Below are positions 30,104 to 39,036 of a stretch of DNA of 64,000 bases, piece after piece. The notes beneath the pieces are model-generated. The model did not search any database and had not been told where the DNA came from. It worked only from the letters and a program-made list of their open reading frames with translations. The DNA lies in contig NZ_JABUQZ010000001.1 in assembly GCF_013342145.1 (NCBI RefSeq), forward strand, positions 3,720,001 through 3,784,000, in the 5' to 3' direction. The translations under genes and the position numbers were made by a program. Source of the stretch: Haloterrigena gelatinilytica (GTDB lineage Archaea > Halobacteriota > Halobacteria > Halobacteriales > Natrialbaceae). Each line of letters opens with the position of its first letter. The first letter of the stretch is position 1.

Positions 30104-30253
30104 ATGGCTGACGAGAACGACGACGACACCGACGACGAGGAACAGACCCAGTACGGCGGGACCGAAGACCAGGAGCCGACGACCGATATCGAAGACGAGG
30201 ACGAGGATGAGGACGAGCGCGCCGAGACGGACAACGAGGGCGTCGACAAGTAG
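30104..30253 (+). CDS. 49-residue hyperacidic protein
   Basis: ATG at 30104 opens a 49-codon frame ending in TAG at 30251–30253. More than half of the residues are Asp or Glu. It starts five bases after the stop of the DUF892 gene, with a GGAGTGAT sequence upstream that can serve as a ribosome-binding site. The spacing and bias suggest a real second gene of a two-gene operon, or a disordered partner. No family is recognised. Confidence 0.55.
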   Translation: MADENDDDTDDEEQTQYGGTEDQEPTTDIEDEDEDEDERAETDNEGVDK

Positions 30254-30478
30254 CCGTCCCGTCCGTCGCTTCTCTCATCGTCTCGCGCGTCGGGGAGCCG
30301 CTGGATTCCGTTCGCTTCAGTCTCGGACCCGTTCGGCGAGCCGGCGGGGCGCGTTCGCGTGCTGTGGACGGAAACGGTCGATAACTGAGCGCTTAGTATC
30401 GCGCAATGGGATGTTAATTGTTGGCACACAGCAAACAAATAGGTGGCTGCGCGTGGTGGTATCGCGGGTGATCGAACG

Positions 30479-31939
30479 ATGTCGGACGTTCCATCCAAGA
30501 CGGCTCGAGCGGAGTGGGGAACGCGCTTCGGCTTCCTGATGGCGATGATCGGCGCGATGGTCGGCGCCGGGAACATCTGGCGGTTCCCGTACGTGATGGG
30601 GAACAACGGCGGCGGGGCGTTCGTGCTCGCCTTCCTCTCGCTGCTGTTCCTCCTCGCGGCACCGGGACTGATGGCCGAAGTCGCGCTCGGCCGGTACACC
30701 GAGAAGGGCGTCATCGGTGCCTTCCGGGACGTCGTCGGCCGAGGTGGAATGGTCGGACTCGGGGTCGTGGTCCTGCTGGTCAACGTCGCCCTGATGTCGT
30801 ACTACTCGCCGGTGATCGCGTGGACGCTTTACTACGCGATCCACTCGCTGCTGTTCACGTTCACGGCGGCGGGCTTCGAGGCCGAGGCGTTCATGACCGG
30901 GCTCTTCGAGAACTCGGCGCTGATGATCGGCCTCCACACGGTCGTGATGGGCTCGATCGCGGCGATCCTCGCACTGGGGATCCGTCGCGGCGTCGAGCGG
31001 ATCGTCGTCTACGCCGTCCCGGCGCTGGTGACCGCGCTCGTGATCATGACGATCCGGGGACTCACGCTGCCGGGCGCCAGCGAGGGGATCGCCTTCGCGT
31101 TCGACGTCCAGTGGGAGTACCTGACCTACAGCGACACGTGGATCGCAGCGCTGGGACAGGCGCTGTTCTCGACCGGGCTCGGCTGGGGGATCGCGCTGAC
31201 GATCGGCAGCTACCTCCGGGAGTACGACGACGTCCCGCTCGGCGGGGGCGTCTTCACGGCGATCGGTGAGTCGAGCGTCGGCATCCTCGCGGCGCTGGCG
31301 ATCTTCCCCGTGGTCTTCGCGGTCGGCGTCGAGCCGGACGTCGGTGCCGGGCTGGCGTTCGTCTCGCTCGTGCAGGTCTTCCCCGAGATCCCGTTCGGCG
31401 GTCTCGTCGCGATCCTCTTCTTCGTCGGCTTCTTCCTCGCGACGTTCACGTCGGGGCTGCTCATCACCGAGGTCGGCGTGACGACGGTCAGCGAGGAGAC
31501 GCGCCTCGATCGGACCCAGACGACGCTGGTCGTCTGCGGCGCGATCTGGCTGCTCGGCCTTCCCAGCGCCTACTCCGTCGACGTCCTCGACTACCTCGAC
31601 TTCGTCTTCGGGAACTGGGGGCTCCCGCTGGCGACGCTGGCTATCATCGGCGTCATCGGCTGGGTCGTCGGTCCGAGACGGCTCCGCCTGCTCGCGGTCA
31701 ACCGAAACGCGGGCGTCTACGTCGGCCGCTGGTGGGATCCGCTGATCAAGTACGTCATCCCCACCGTCATGATCTTCATCATGGCGTACTTCGCGTGGGA
31801 GAACTTCGGCACTCCCGAGATGATCGGCGGCATGCTCGTGATCGCGTTGTTCCCGATCATCGGCTACGCGATCATGTCGGTCCTCGAGGGCCGGGGCGGT
31901 CGACCCGACACGGCCGGGGTCACCGGAGGTGACGACTGA
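30479..31939 (+). CDS. Sodium-dependent NSS-family transporter
   Basis: A 486-residue polytopic membrane protein of the neurotransmitter:sodium symporter family, with about 11–12 spans. The TM1 signature is GAMVGAGNIWRFPYVMGNNG, whose unwound region binds Na+ and substrate; GRYTEKGVIGAFRDV follows as the first cytoplasmic loop. The likely substrate is an amino acid or related compound. Its stop overlaps by one base the ATG of a small membrane protein, matching the two-component arrangement of bacterial MetP/MetS. Start at ATG 30479. Confidence 0.9.
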   Translation: MSDVPSKTARAEWGTRFGFLMAMIGAMVGAGNIWRFPYVMGNNGGGAFVLAFLSLLFLLAAPGLMAEVALGRYTEKGVIGAFRDVVGRGGMVGLGVVVLLVNVALMSYYSPVIAWTLYYAIHSLLFTFTAAGFEAEAFMTGLFENSALMIGLHTVVMGSIAAILALGIRRGVERIVVYAVPALVTALVIMTIRGLTLPGASEGIAFAFDVQWEYLTYSDTWIAALGQALFSTGLGWGIALTIGSYLREYDDVPLGGGVFTAIGESSVGILAALAIFPVVFAVGVEPDVGAGLAFVSLVQVFPEIPFGGLVAILFFVGFFLATFTSGLLITEVGVTTVSEETRLDRTQTTLVVCGAIWLLGLPSAYSVDVLDYLDFVFGNWGLPLATLAIIGVIGWVVGPRRLRLLAVNRNAGVYVGRWWDPLIKYVIPTVMIFIMAYFAWENFGTPEMIGGMLVIALFPIIGYAIMSVLEGRGGRPDTAGVTGGDD

Positions 31940-32262
31940 TGGCGTTCGGACTGTCTACCGAGGTGCTCGGCATGCTCGCCTTTACGCTGTTGGCGTTCTG
32001 GGGCGTCGCCGGGTGGGCGCTCGTCCGGACCCTGCGTCAGGAGGGCCGCAAGGTCGAGATCCTCCGTCATCAGGACCGCATGGACACCTACTCGCCGCGG
32101 GCGCTCGCGGAACTCGGCGAGTGGATCGAAGCGAACCCCGACGATCCGCTGGTCGACGACGCGCGCGACCGGTACAACGAGTGCGTCGAGACCCTGCGAC
32201 GGACCGACCGGCACTTCTACGACTGGTCGGACGAGGAGATCGCGAGCCTCGAGCGTCGCTGA
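31939..32262 (+). CDS. Small membrane subunit downstream of NSS transporter
   Basis: A 107-residue protein with one N-terminal membrane span (about 6–28), then a charged, cytoplasmic helical region (LVRTLRQEGRKVEILRHQDR, and a tail of three helices). The ATG overlaps the transporter stop (TGATG). In bacterial MetPS, a short single-span MetS protein is needed for the activity of the NSS protein MetP. That analogy suggests an accessory role here, but the soluble tail is longer than in MetS. No sequence match beyond the layout is claimed. Confidence 0.7.
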   Translation: MAFGLSTEVLGMLAFTLLAFWGVAGWALVRTLRQEGRKVEILRHQDRMDTYSPRALAELGEWIEANPDDPLVDDARDRYNECVETLRRTDRHFYDWSDEEIASLERR

Positions 32263-32308
32263 CCGCGCGCCGCTACTTCTTTTACCGCTGGGCGTGCTAC
32301 CGATAGCT

Positions 32309-32791
32309 GTGACAACGCCGGCGTCCGGAGCGGCCGACGGTGACGGCGGGCTCTCGATCCGTCCAGCGGAGCGGGCGGATCTGCTCGCGATCGTCCGTAT
32401 CGAGAACGAGTCGTTTTCCCAGCCGTGGCCCTACGACGCCTTCGAGCGGTTTCTCGGCGACGACGGGTTTCTCGTCGCCGTCGAGGGGGGCACGATCGCC
32501 GGCTATATCGTCGCCGACGTGGGCACGCAGTTCGGCCGGGAACTCGGCCACGTTAAGGACATCGCCGTCCATCCGGACCACCGCGACTCGGGGATCGGAA
32601 CCGCCTTGCTCACCCGGGGAATGGCCGTGCTCACCGCCCGCGGTGCCGACTCGGTCAAACTCGAGGTTCGCCGGACCAACGACGGCGCGAAGCGGCTCTA
32701 CCGCCAGTTCGGCTTCGAGCCGCTCCGACGCGTGCCGGGCTACTACGGGAACGGCGAGGACGCGATCATCATGCTGCGGAAACTCGAGTAG
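32309..32791 (+). CDS. rimI: Ribosomal protein alanine N-acetyltransferase family (RimI-like)
   Basis: A 160-residue GNAT. The acetyl-CoA motif is VHPDHRDSGIGTALL, preceded by ELGHVKDIA. The C-terminal YGNGEDAIIMLRKLE and NDGAKRLYRQFGFEPL are typical of RimI, which acetylates N-terminal residues of ribosomal or other proteins. In archaea the Ard1/RimI homologue modifies many protein N-termini. GTG 32309 is chosen because a TTTTACC element sits about 25 bases upstream, predicting a leaderless mRNA; a GTG five codons earlier is the alternative. Confidence 0.88.
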   Translation: MTTPASGAADGDGGLSIRPAERADLLAIVRIENESFSQPWPYDAFERFLGDDGFLVAVEGGTIAGYIVADVGTQFGRELGHVKDIAVHPDHRDSGIGTALLTRGMAVLTARGADSVKLEVRRTNDGAKRLYRQFGFEPLRRVPGYYGNGEDAIIMLRKLE

Positions 32792-32893
32792 GCGGGCGAG
32801 ACCCGGTATGAGAACGGACGTGCCGTCCGAGAGTCGCCAGCGCCAGCGACCGCGGACGTGGCCGTTTTACCGCCGGCGTTCCTACCCGCGAGC

Positions 32894-33400
32894 ATGGGAT
32901 ACGCCTGCCCCGTCTGCGACGCCGAACAGGCCGACGCGGAGCACCTCGCGAACCACCTCGCGATTACCGCCTCGCTTGGCCGCGAGGACCACCGCGCCTG
33001 GCTCGAGGAGCACGCGCCCGACTGGAGCGACTGCAGCCCCGAGGAACTGGGCGAGATCGTCGGCCAGTACGCGCCCGAGATCGACACGCCGGAGTTCGAA
33101 TCGGCGAGCCACGGACACGACCACGGCCGACCGGGCGGCCTCGAGGAGGGACTGGCCCGCCAGAGCCGCCAACCGGGTCGAGGCGACCAGCTCGGCGGCC
33201 GGTCGGGCCGGGACGGCATGAGCGCCGAAGCCGAGAGCGCCCTCGAGGAGGCGCGGGAGCTGACCCGGCGGATGCAGGAACCGGCGGACGCGGGCGAAGA
33301 GGGGGCCGCGTCGGGCGACGAGACGGGAGCCGCCGAAACGACCGACGACGGCACGGCCGCTGACGACGACGGGTCGTCGGAACGCGAAACTGGTAACTGA
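32894..33400 (+). CDS. DUF5810 zinc-ribbon protein
   Basis: A 168-residue protein started at MGYACPVCDAEQ (Cys5, Cys8). A helical segment, LANHLAITASLGREDHRAWL, matches the family I recall as DUF5810. The second half is acidic and probably disordered. A TTTTACC element 23–30 bases before the ATG implies a leaderless transcript. It is followed 21 bases later by a DUF5809 gene, a pairing that recurs in haloarchaea from memory. Function unknown. Confidence 0.8.
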   Translation: MGYACPVCDAEQADAEHLANHLAITASLGREDHRAWLEEHAPDWSDCSPEELGEIVGQYAPEIDTPEFESASHGHDHGRPGGLEEGLARQSRQPGRGDQLGGRSGRDGMSAEAESALEEARELTRRMQEPADAGEEGAASGDETGAAETTDDGTAADDDGSSERETGN

Positions 33401-33421
33401 CTACCGCGAGCACGTCGAGGT

Positions 33422-33841
33422 ATGCACACTGACGGGACGTTTGCGCCGGCGTCGGCCGAGGAGGCCCGGGACCGCTACGAGGAGGTCGGTCCCGCGGCCC
33501 AGACCGTCGTACGCGAGGTCGCCAAGGCCATGGAGTTCGACCGCGAGGAGTACGACGACCGCGTCACCGGCGACGTCGTCGAGACCGCCCGCGACGCCCT
33601 GTTCGCCAGCCTGCTCGAGGTCCGCGTCGGCACGCGCGAGGAGTTCGAGGACTGGCACGAGGAGTACGACGGCGAGGTGACGGTCGTCGGGAGCGAGAAC
33701 GTCGACTCCGTCGTCTGGCACGCCGGTCCCGAGGACGACGCCGTCGCCGCGACCTTCCAGAACGAGGAGGAGGCGGCGGTCGCGACCCTCCGGCGACAGG
33801 CGTTCGGCCGGCTCTATCGGGACCTAGTTGAGGCGAACTGA
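33422..33841 (+). CDS. DUF5809 protein
   Basis: A 139-residue acidic protein. It has a long N-terminal helix (about 12–70, ARDRYEEVGPAAQTVVREVA) and a beta-rich C-terminal half (VTVVGSENVDSVVWHAG, then AVAATFQNEEEAAVATLRR). It matches the family I recall as DUF5809, typically next to DUF5810. No catalytic or metal residues are evident. Being paired with the zinc-ribbon protein suggests a joint, unknown role. Confidence 0.8.
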   Translation: MHTDGTFAPASAEEARDRYEEVGPAAQTVVREVAKAMEFDREEYDDRVTGDVVETARDALFASLLEVRVGTREEFEDWHEEYDGEVTVVGSENVDSVVWHAGPEDDAVAATFQNEEEAAVATLRRQAFGRLYRDLVEAN

Positions 33842-33930
33842 GCGTCGGTCGCCGCAAAACCGGTCCCGGTCTCTTCTCTCCCGATCGCCGAACGGCACCT
33901 ATTACCCGTTCGAGGCCGACACACCGGTCG

Positions 33931-34518
33931 ATGACTGCACCCGACGAGTGGACGCTCCGCGAGGAGGTCACCGAGTACGAGACGCCCTGGTACGACGGCG
34001 GGTACGATCTGCTCGAGCAGCCCGACGGCACCGAGAAGCGCTACTACTGGGCGGATCTGCCGGACGCGGTAATCGTCGTCGCCAAGATAGACGGCACCGC
34101 CGTGGCGGCTCTCGACGGCGAGACGGCCGACGGGACCGAGGGCGAGCACCTCCTGTTCGTCGAGCAGTACCGGCCGACGATCCGCGAGACGCACCTCGAA
34201 CTCCCCGCGGGCATCGTCGAGGACGGCGAATCCTACACGCACGCGGCCGCCCGCGAACTCGAGGAGGAGACCGGCTTCAAACCCTCGAGCACCGCCTTGC
34301 TTCAGGAGTACGCGGTCGCGACCGGCGTCCTCCGCCACGATCGGGGCGTCGTCTTCGCCGAGGGGCTCGAGCCCGGCGAGCGCGAACTCGACAGCAACGA
34401 GTTCCTCGAGGTGACGACGGTGCCCGTCGACGAGGCCGTAGAGCGCGCCCGCGAACTGCCGGCGAACGACTCGACGCTGTCGGCGCTGTTGCTGGCGAAA
34501 GAAGACGGCCTGCTCTGA
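33931..34518 (+). CDS. Nudix hydrolase (ADP-sugar pyrophosphatase-like)
   Basis: A 195-residue Nudix protein. The Nudix box is GIVEDGESYTHAAARELEEETGF, here split as GX5E and RELEEETGF, with all metal-binding Glu present. The upstream VEQYRPTIRETHLELPAG is the ADP-ribose pyrophosphatase hallmark. Likely substrates are ADP-ribose or related nucleoside diphosphate sugars. A CTATTA element about 24–33 bases upstream suggests a leaderless transcript. Confidence 0.9.
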   Translation: MTAPDEWTLREEVTEYETPWYDGGYDLLEQPDGTEKRYYWADLPDAVIVVAKIDGTAVAALDGETADGTEGEHLLFVEQYRPTIRETHLELPAGIVEDGESYTHAAARELEEETGFKPSSTALLQEYAVATGVLRHDRGVVFAEGLEPGERELDSNEFLEVTTVPVDEAVERARELPANDSTLSALLLAKEDGLL

Positions 34519-34658
34519 CGCTCGCCGGGAGCGATCGCGTGGTCGAACGCGGGCGGTCTCGAACGCGTCGTACGGGAACGACGAGTCGGGACGGCCCGTT
34601 GCTCGCGAGCGGGACTCGACCCGTGGGCTTATTCTGTCCGCGTCCCAATCCGGGCGTA

Positions 34659-35024
34659 ATGGACGGCGAAATCTCCCCCGACGAGGTCAAGGAACTCCTC
34701 GAGGACGACGCGGACGTCCGCGTCATCGACATTCGCGACGAGCAGAGCTTCGAGCACAGCCGCATTCCCGACAGCGAGAACATCCCGTTTCACGAACTCA
34801 CGAGCCGCGTCGAGGAACTCGAGGGCGAGGACCGCATCGTGACGGTCTGTCCCCACGGCAAAGCCAGCGTGCAGGCGGCCCAACTCATCGGCTCCTACGA
34901 GGGGACCGCCGACGCGACCGTCGAGAGCATGGCGGGCGGCCTCGAGAAGTACGGGCTGAAGTTCGGCCTCGTCGGCAACGAGGACGAGGCGGACGAATCG
35001 GCGAACGCCGAATCCCCCTTCTGA
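34659..35024 (+). CDS. Rhodanese-like sulfurtransferase domain protein
   Basis: A 121-residue single rhodanese domain. The conserved VIDIRDEQSFEHSRIPDSEN is followed by the active-site loop VCPHGKAS with Cys64 as the persulfide carrier. The tail is acidic and disordered. It could deliver sulfur to biosynthesis or act in redox protection; no partner is nearby. A CTTATTC element about 25–33 bases before the ATG suggests leaderless transcription. Confidence 0.9.
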   Translation: MDGEISPDEVKELLEDDADVRVIDIRDEQSFEHSRIPDSENIPFHELTSRVEELEGEDRIVTVCPHGKASVQAAQLIGSYEGTADATVESMAGGLEKYGLKFGLVGNEDEADESANAESPF

Positions 35025-35230
35025 TCTCGCGACCGCGTTTCTCCCGCGGCTTCGCTTTTTCGTATCGACGGTATCGATGCCAAAGACGGTTCTCCGCGAG
35101 GATCGAGGATGGACCGACGGCGAAAGCAACGCGAGACCGATCGCTGGTGTAGGTGAAAACCGAAGTCGGTGAAGAAGCGATACGGGAGGCAGCCGCGGCG
35201 TTCGGAAGTCGTCTCAGAGCATCGCGGGCA

Positions 35231-35524
35231 TTATGCGACGTTGAAGCCGCGGTCCCGAAGGAACTCTTCGATGCGGCCGGTGTGGTTGCCTTGTAGCTCG
35301 ATCTGGTCGTCTTCGACGGTCCCGCCACAGGCGAACTTCGATTTGAGATCCGACGAGAGACTGTCCAGATCGACGTCCTTCGGATCGAATCCTTCGACGA
35401 TCGTTACCTCTTTACCGTATCTGCGCTCGTCAATGCGGATGTTGAGTTGCTGTTGTCCCTTGGCCACGTCCTCGCAGACGCAGAGTTCCTCGGGCAGCCC
35501 GCACGTCGAGCAGACTTCCGACAT
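35231..35524 (-). CDS. Translation initiation factor aIF1 (SUI1 family)
   Basis: A 97-residue SUI1 protein that assists start-codon selection on the small subunit. The N-terminal extension has four cysteines (Cys5, 8, 15, 17: [13 protein letters not shown]), probably binding zinc. The core follows: [20 protein letters not shown], a SKFACGGTV loop, and a C-terminal [12 protein letters not shown]. Start at the ATG at 35524 rather than three codons earlier. Confidence 0.93.
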   Translation of the reverse strand: MSEVCSTCGLPEELCVCEDVAKGQQQLNIRIDERRYGKEVTIVEGFDPKDVDLDSLSSDLKSKFACGGTVEDDQIELQGNHTGRIEEFLRDRGFNVA

Positions 35525-35608
35525 TACGTTCACTGGTACGAATCGGCCATATTAAACACTATCGGGACCCGTATGCCGTCTCGCGGTTCTTTTTGAGTGA
35601 GCGGACGC

Positions 35609-37921
35609 TCAATTCCCCCGTTGATCGCCGCCAGGGAGGCGTTCCCGCGCGAGTTCGTCGACGATCGCCATCGCCTCGTCGGCCCCCTCGCGATCGACGC
35701 CGCCGCCGTACACCGCCCGTTCGTACCGCTCGAGGACGGTCTCCGCCCGCGGATCGACTCCCGCGTCGGCTTCCTCGGCCAGCGCCTCGAGGTAGCCGCG
35801 CGCGGATTCCGAGCGCTCGCGGGGGCGATGGGAGACGGCCAGCAGGCGCTCGAGGCGCCGGTAGGCGCGTTCGGCGTCTCGGTCGGGATCGTCGCTGCGC
35901 CGTTGCCAGTAGAGGCCGACGGTCCGGCGGAGCCGCGCGACCGCGCCGGTGCGGTGGACGCTCGCGACCAGTCCGGTGAGGGCCACGAGGGCGACGGTGG
36001 CCGCCTCGCGGGAGATCGAAAGTCGCTCGACGAGCGCCGCGAGCCAGCCGTCGTCGTCCTCCTCGTCGGCGGCCGAACTGTCGTTCGCCGCCGGCTCGAC
36101 CGGATCGGGCTCCGGAGACGAGTCGTTTCCGTCGGTCTCGTTGTCCGGCCCGTTCCCGGTGTCGGGGTCGGAGTCGTTCCAGTCCTCGCTCTCGTTGTTG
36201 CCGACGATCTCCGACGGAGGCTCGTCGGGTTCGTCCTCCGGTTCCTCCTCGGAGAGCGGCACGTCCTCGCTCGAGTCGGTGTCGACGTCCTCGGCGCCGT
36301 CCTCGCGGGCCTGCTCGACCTGCTCGTTGTGAGCCGCGTTGCGGGGACCGGACGGCGTCGGTTCGAAGGCGACCCAGCCGTGGTCGGGGAAGTAGACCTC
36401 GACCCAGGCGTGGGCGTCGGTCCCGCGGACGACGTACTCGTCGTCGTCGACCTGCTGGCCGCTCGTGTAGCCGGTGACGTAGCGGGTCGGCACGTCCTCG
36501 GCCCGCAGCATCTGGGCCATCGTCGTCGCGAAGTAGACGCAGTAGCCCTCGTCCATCTCGAGGAGGAACGCCTCGGCGACGTTGCCGCTCGGCCGATCGA
36601 CCTCGAGGGAGTAGCCCTTCGTCGACCGGAGGTAGTCCTCGATCGCGACGGCTTTCTCGTAGGGCGTGTCGGCGTCGGCGGTGATCTCGGCCGTTCGGGC
36701 CTCGAACTCGTCGGAGGTGTCCTCGGGCGTCTGGAGGTACCGCTCGGCGATCGGGTCGGGGTAGTCCGTTCCCGCCCGCTGGAGGGTGGCGGCGTCGGGA
36801 TCGATCACCGCGCTCTCGACGGCGTACGTGTCGCCCTCCACGAGGGGGTTGTTCGGATGGATCTGCCCGTGGCTCGAGACCTGGGTGTGCTGGGTGAACT
36901 CCCCGCCGACGGTGACCGGCTGCGGGGCGGCGGGCATGACGCCGAGCGTGGTTTCGGCCGTGACGAGCTGGCGCACGCGTTCGGTCTCGCCCGGCGGCTC
37001 CCCGATGGGGCCCCCGTAGTCGCTGCGGTCGCCGGTCCGAACCCACTCGTCGCCGGCGAAGCGATCGTAGACGCCCGTCCGCCAGTAGGAGGCCCGGTCG
37101 GCTTCGACCGTAAACCGGACCTCCGGCGAGAGATCGACCGAGCCGCCGATGCGCGAGCGATCCGATGCGTGATCGATGGTTCCCTCGAGCGTCCCGGCCT
37201 CGGTCCCGGCGAAGTGGCCCGGCGTCCCCGAGCCGCCGGGGACGACCGTGACGGTCAGCGAGAGCACGACGATCAGCGCGAACAGGGCCGCGAGCAGATT
37301 TGCCTGAGCGATCGAGCCGCCGCGGCGCTCGAGTTCGCCGCAGCCGACGGCGCCGATCGCGGCCAGCGTTCCCACCAGCGTGGGCACCGTCCCCGCGTCG
37401 CCGGTCAGGACGAGAAAGAGCAGCGCGATGCCGCCGGGAACGACGCCGAGCGCGTACCGTCCCCGGACGGCGAGATACCACGAGAGGAAGACGGGCGCGG
37501 GGACGAACGCGAGGGTCCAGACGCCCGCTTCGACCATCCGGAGCAGGGGGAGGCCGGTCGCGAGCGCGGCGGCGTCCGAGAGCAACACGTCGCCCGCCGA
37601 GAGCAGCACCTCGACGCCGAGGCCGGTGTACTCGAGGTAGTAGGCGAAGCCGAGCGCGCCCGCGACGACCGCGGCGACCGTCGCGGTCCGCGGGCGGATC
37701 GCCCACGCGAGGACCGTCGCCGCGACCAGCATCGCCCCGACGAGGGCCAACAGCGTCTCGGTCCCGCCGACGACCCGCGTCACGTCGCGCAAGACGCTCA
37801 CGTACGACGCCGTCAACACCAGCACGCAACAGCACGCGAGCAGCCGGAACGTTCCGGGACCGACCGATCCGTCCGCGTCCGGCGCGATTTCGATCGTCCG
37901 GGAATCGGATTTCGTACTCAC
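35609..37921 (-). CDS. Membrane transglutaminase-like protein (DUF3488/DUF4129 type)
   Basis: A 770-residue protein. Six or so N-terminal membrane spans (to about residue 190) are followed by an extracellular region. The transglutaminase-like triad is Cys in DEGYCVYFATTMAQML, His in GTDAHAWVEVYFPDHG and Asp within the latter. A long acidic linker, one more span and a C-terminal cytoplasmic DUF4129-like helical domain follow. The likely function is a protease or crosslinker of surface proteins. It is the last gene of a MoxR–DUF58 operon; its GTG overlaps the DUF58 stop (GTGA). Confidence 0.9.
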   Translation of the reverse strand: MSTKSDSRTIEIAPDADGSVGPGTFRLLACCCVLVLTASYVSVLRDVTRVVGGTETLLALVGAMLVAATVLAWAIRPRTATVAAVVAGALGFAYYLEYTGLGVEVLLSAGDVLLSDAAALATGLPLLRMVEAGVWTLAFVPAPVFLSWYLAVRGRYALGVVPGGIALLFLVLTGDAGTVPTLVGTLAAIGAVGCGELERRGGSIAQANLLAALFALIVVLSLTVTVVPGGSGTPGHFAGTEAGTLEGTIDHASDRSRIGGSVDLSPEVRFTVEADRASYWRTGVYDRFAGDEWVRTGDRSDYGGPIGEPPGETERVRQLVTAETTLGVMPAAPQPVTVGGEFTQHTQVSSHGQIHPNNPLVEGDTYAVESAVIDPDAATLQRAGTDYPDPIAERYLQTPEDTSDEFEARTAEITADADTPYEKAVAIEDYLRSTKGYSLEVDRPSGNVAEAFLLEMDEGYCVYFATTMAQMLRAEDVPTRYVTGYTSGQQVDDDEYVVRGTDAHAWVEVYFPDHGWVAFEPTPSGPRNAAHNEQVEQAREDGAEDVDTDSSEDVPLSEEEPEDEPDEPPSEIVGNNESEDWNDSDPDTGNGPDNETDGNDSSPEPDPVEPAANDSSAADEEDDDGWLAALVERLSISREAATVALVALTGLVASVHRTGAVARLRRTVGLYWQRRSDDPDRDAERAYRRLERLLAVSHRPRERSESARGYLEALAEEADAGVDPRAETVLERYERAVYGGGVDREGADEAMAIVDELARERLPGGDQRGN

Positions 37922-39036
37922 GACGTCACCTCCGGTTCGTCTGGACCGCCGTCGGTCCCGTCTCGCCCCCGCCGATCGGACGCGCCGGGCCCGTCGTACG
38001 GGGTCGTCGTTCGGTCGGGATCCCCGACGAGCCGCTCGAACGGGATCGATCGATCGTCGATCACGACCCGCGTCCCGTCGGCGTCGCTCCGGATCACCAC
38101 GTCCGCCTCCGCTCGCCGACTCGCCTCGAGTTCGCCGGCCTCGAGGCGGGCCGCCGCCGCCAGCAGCCGCCGGGAGTGGTCGCGGCCCGATCCCGGCTCG
38201 CAGTCGCCGTTCGGGAGCGCGAGACCGACGTCGACGTCGGTCTCGAGGAGGTGTACCGCGACGCTCGCGACGGCCGTCGCCAGCTCGTCGCCCCGGTCGG
38301 GCGCGCACTCGGCGGCGATCGTCGCCGACCCGGTCTCCTCGGTGTCCGCGTACTCCGTGACGACGAGGTCGGCGTCGGGCCGCTTGGCGGCCGACTTCCA
38401 GTGGACGTCCCGCAGCGAGTCGCCGCGCTGGTACTCTCGGAGGTGGTCGAACGCCTCGCGATCCTGTCCCGCGAGCGCGTCGGTGACCGCTCGGATGGCG
38501 CTGCCCGGGCCGGACCGAACCTCGTAGACGCGCGGGTAGACGAGGACGGTCGTCGTCCCCTCGTCGGCGAACCGACGCCGGACGAGGCCGAAGAGGTCGC
38601 TGACGGTGATCGTCGCCGGCCCCAGTCGGTGTTCGCCCCGCTCCTCGAGTCGGATCTCGTACCCGACGCCGCCGTCGCCCTCGAGGGTCGTGTCGACGAC
38701 GGGCGCGCCGTCATCGATCGCGGTCGTCCCGTCGTCGCCCGCGAGGACCGTGACGCCCTCGCCGACGTCGTCGCGGACGGTCGCCGAAACCGCCGACGAC
38801 GTCTCGAACTCGAGTTCGATCGTCCGTCGATCGCCGGGGAACCCCTCGGGGACGGGCGCGCGTCTGATCCCGGGGCGGTCGGCCCGGCCGACCGCGACCA
38901 GTCCGGCGAGCAGAACTACCGCCAACGGCACCACGACGGCGTTGAGCGCCCGCGGGCCGAACTTCCACCCCATCGCCAGCGAGACGACCACGACGAACAG
39001 CGCCGTCCAGCCGCGGATCGTCAACCGCATCGTCAC
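37918..39036 (-). CDS. DUF58 (vWA-like) membrane protein
   Basis: A 372-residue protein. Two hydrophobic segments at the N-terminus (about 8–25 and 29–49) are followed by a beta-rich region. The DUF58 signature runs from FDHLREYQRGDSLRDVHWKS to RPDADLVVTEY. It typically works with a MoxR ATPase and a transglutaminase-like partner, as in this operon. The GTG at 39036 overlaps the MoxR stop (GTGA); an ATG two codons later is the alternative. The C-terminal about 25 residues are acidic and low-complexity. Confidence 0.9.
   Translation of the reverse strand: MTMRLTIRGWTALFVVVVSLAMGWKFGPRALNAVVVPLAVVLLAGLVAVGRADRPGIRRAPVPEGFPGDRRTIELEFETSSAVSATVRDDVGEGVTVLAGDDGTTAIDDGAPVVDTTLEGDGGVGYEIRLEERGEHRLGPATITVSDLFGLVRRRFADEGTTTVLVYPRVYEVRSGPGSAIRAVTDALAGQDREAFDHLREYQRGDSLRDVHWKSAAKRPDADLVVTEYADTEETGSATIAAECAPDRGDELATAVASVAVHLLETDVDVGLALPNGDCEPGSGRDHSRRLLAAAARLEAGELEASRRAEADVVIRSDADGTRVVIDDRSIPFERLVGDPDRTTTPYDGPGASDRRGRDGTDGGPDEPEVTS

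Noticed and set aside
35597-38527. Open frame of 976 codons on the plus strand
   Set aside because: Antisense to the transglutaminase and DUF58 genes, Arg- and Gly-rich, no domain, and overlapping real genes with clear motifs.
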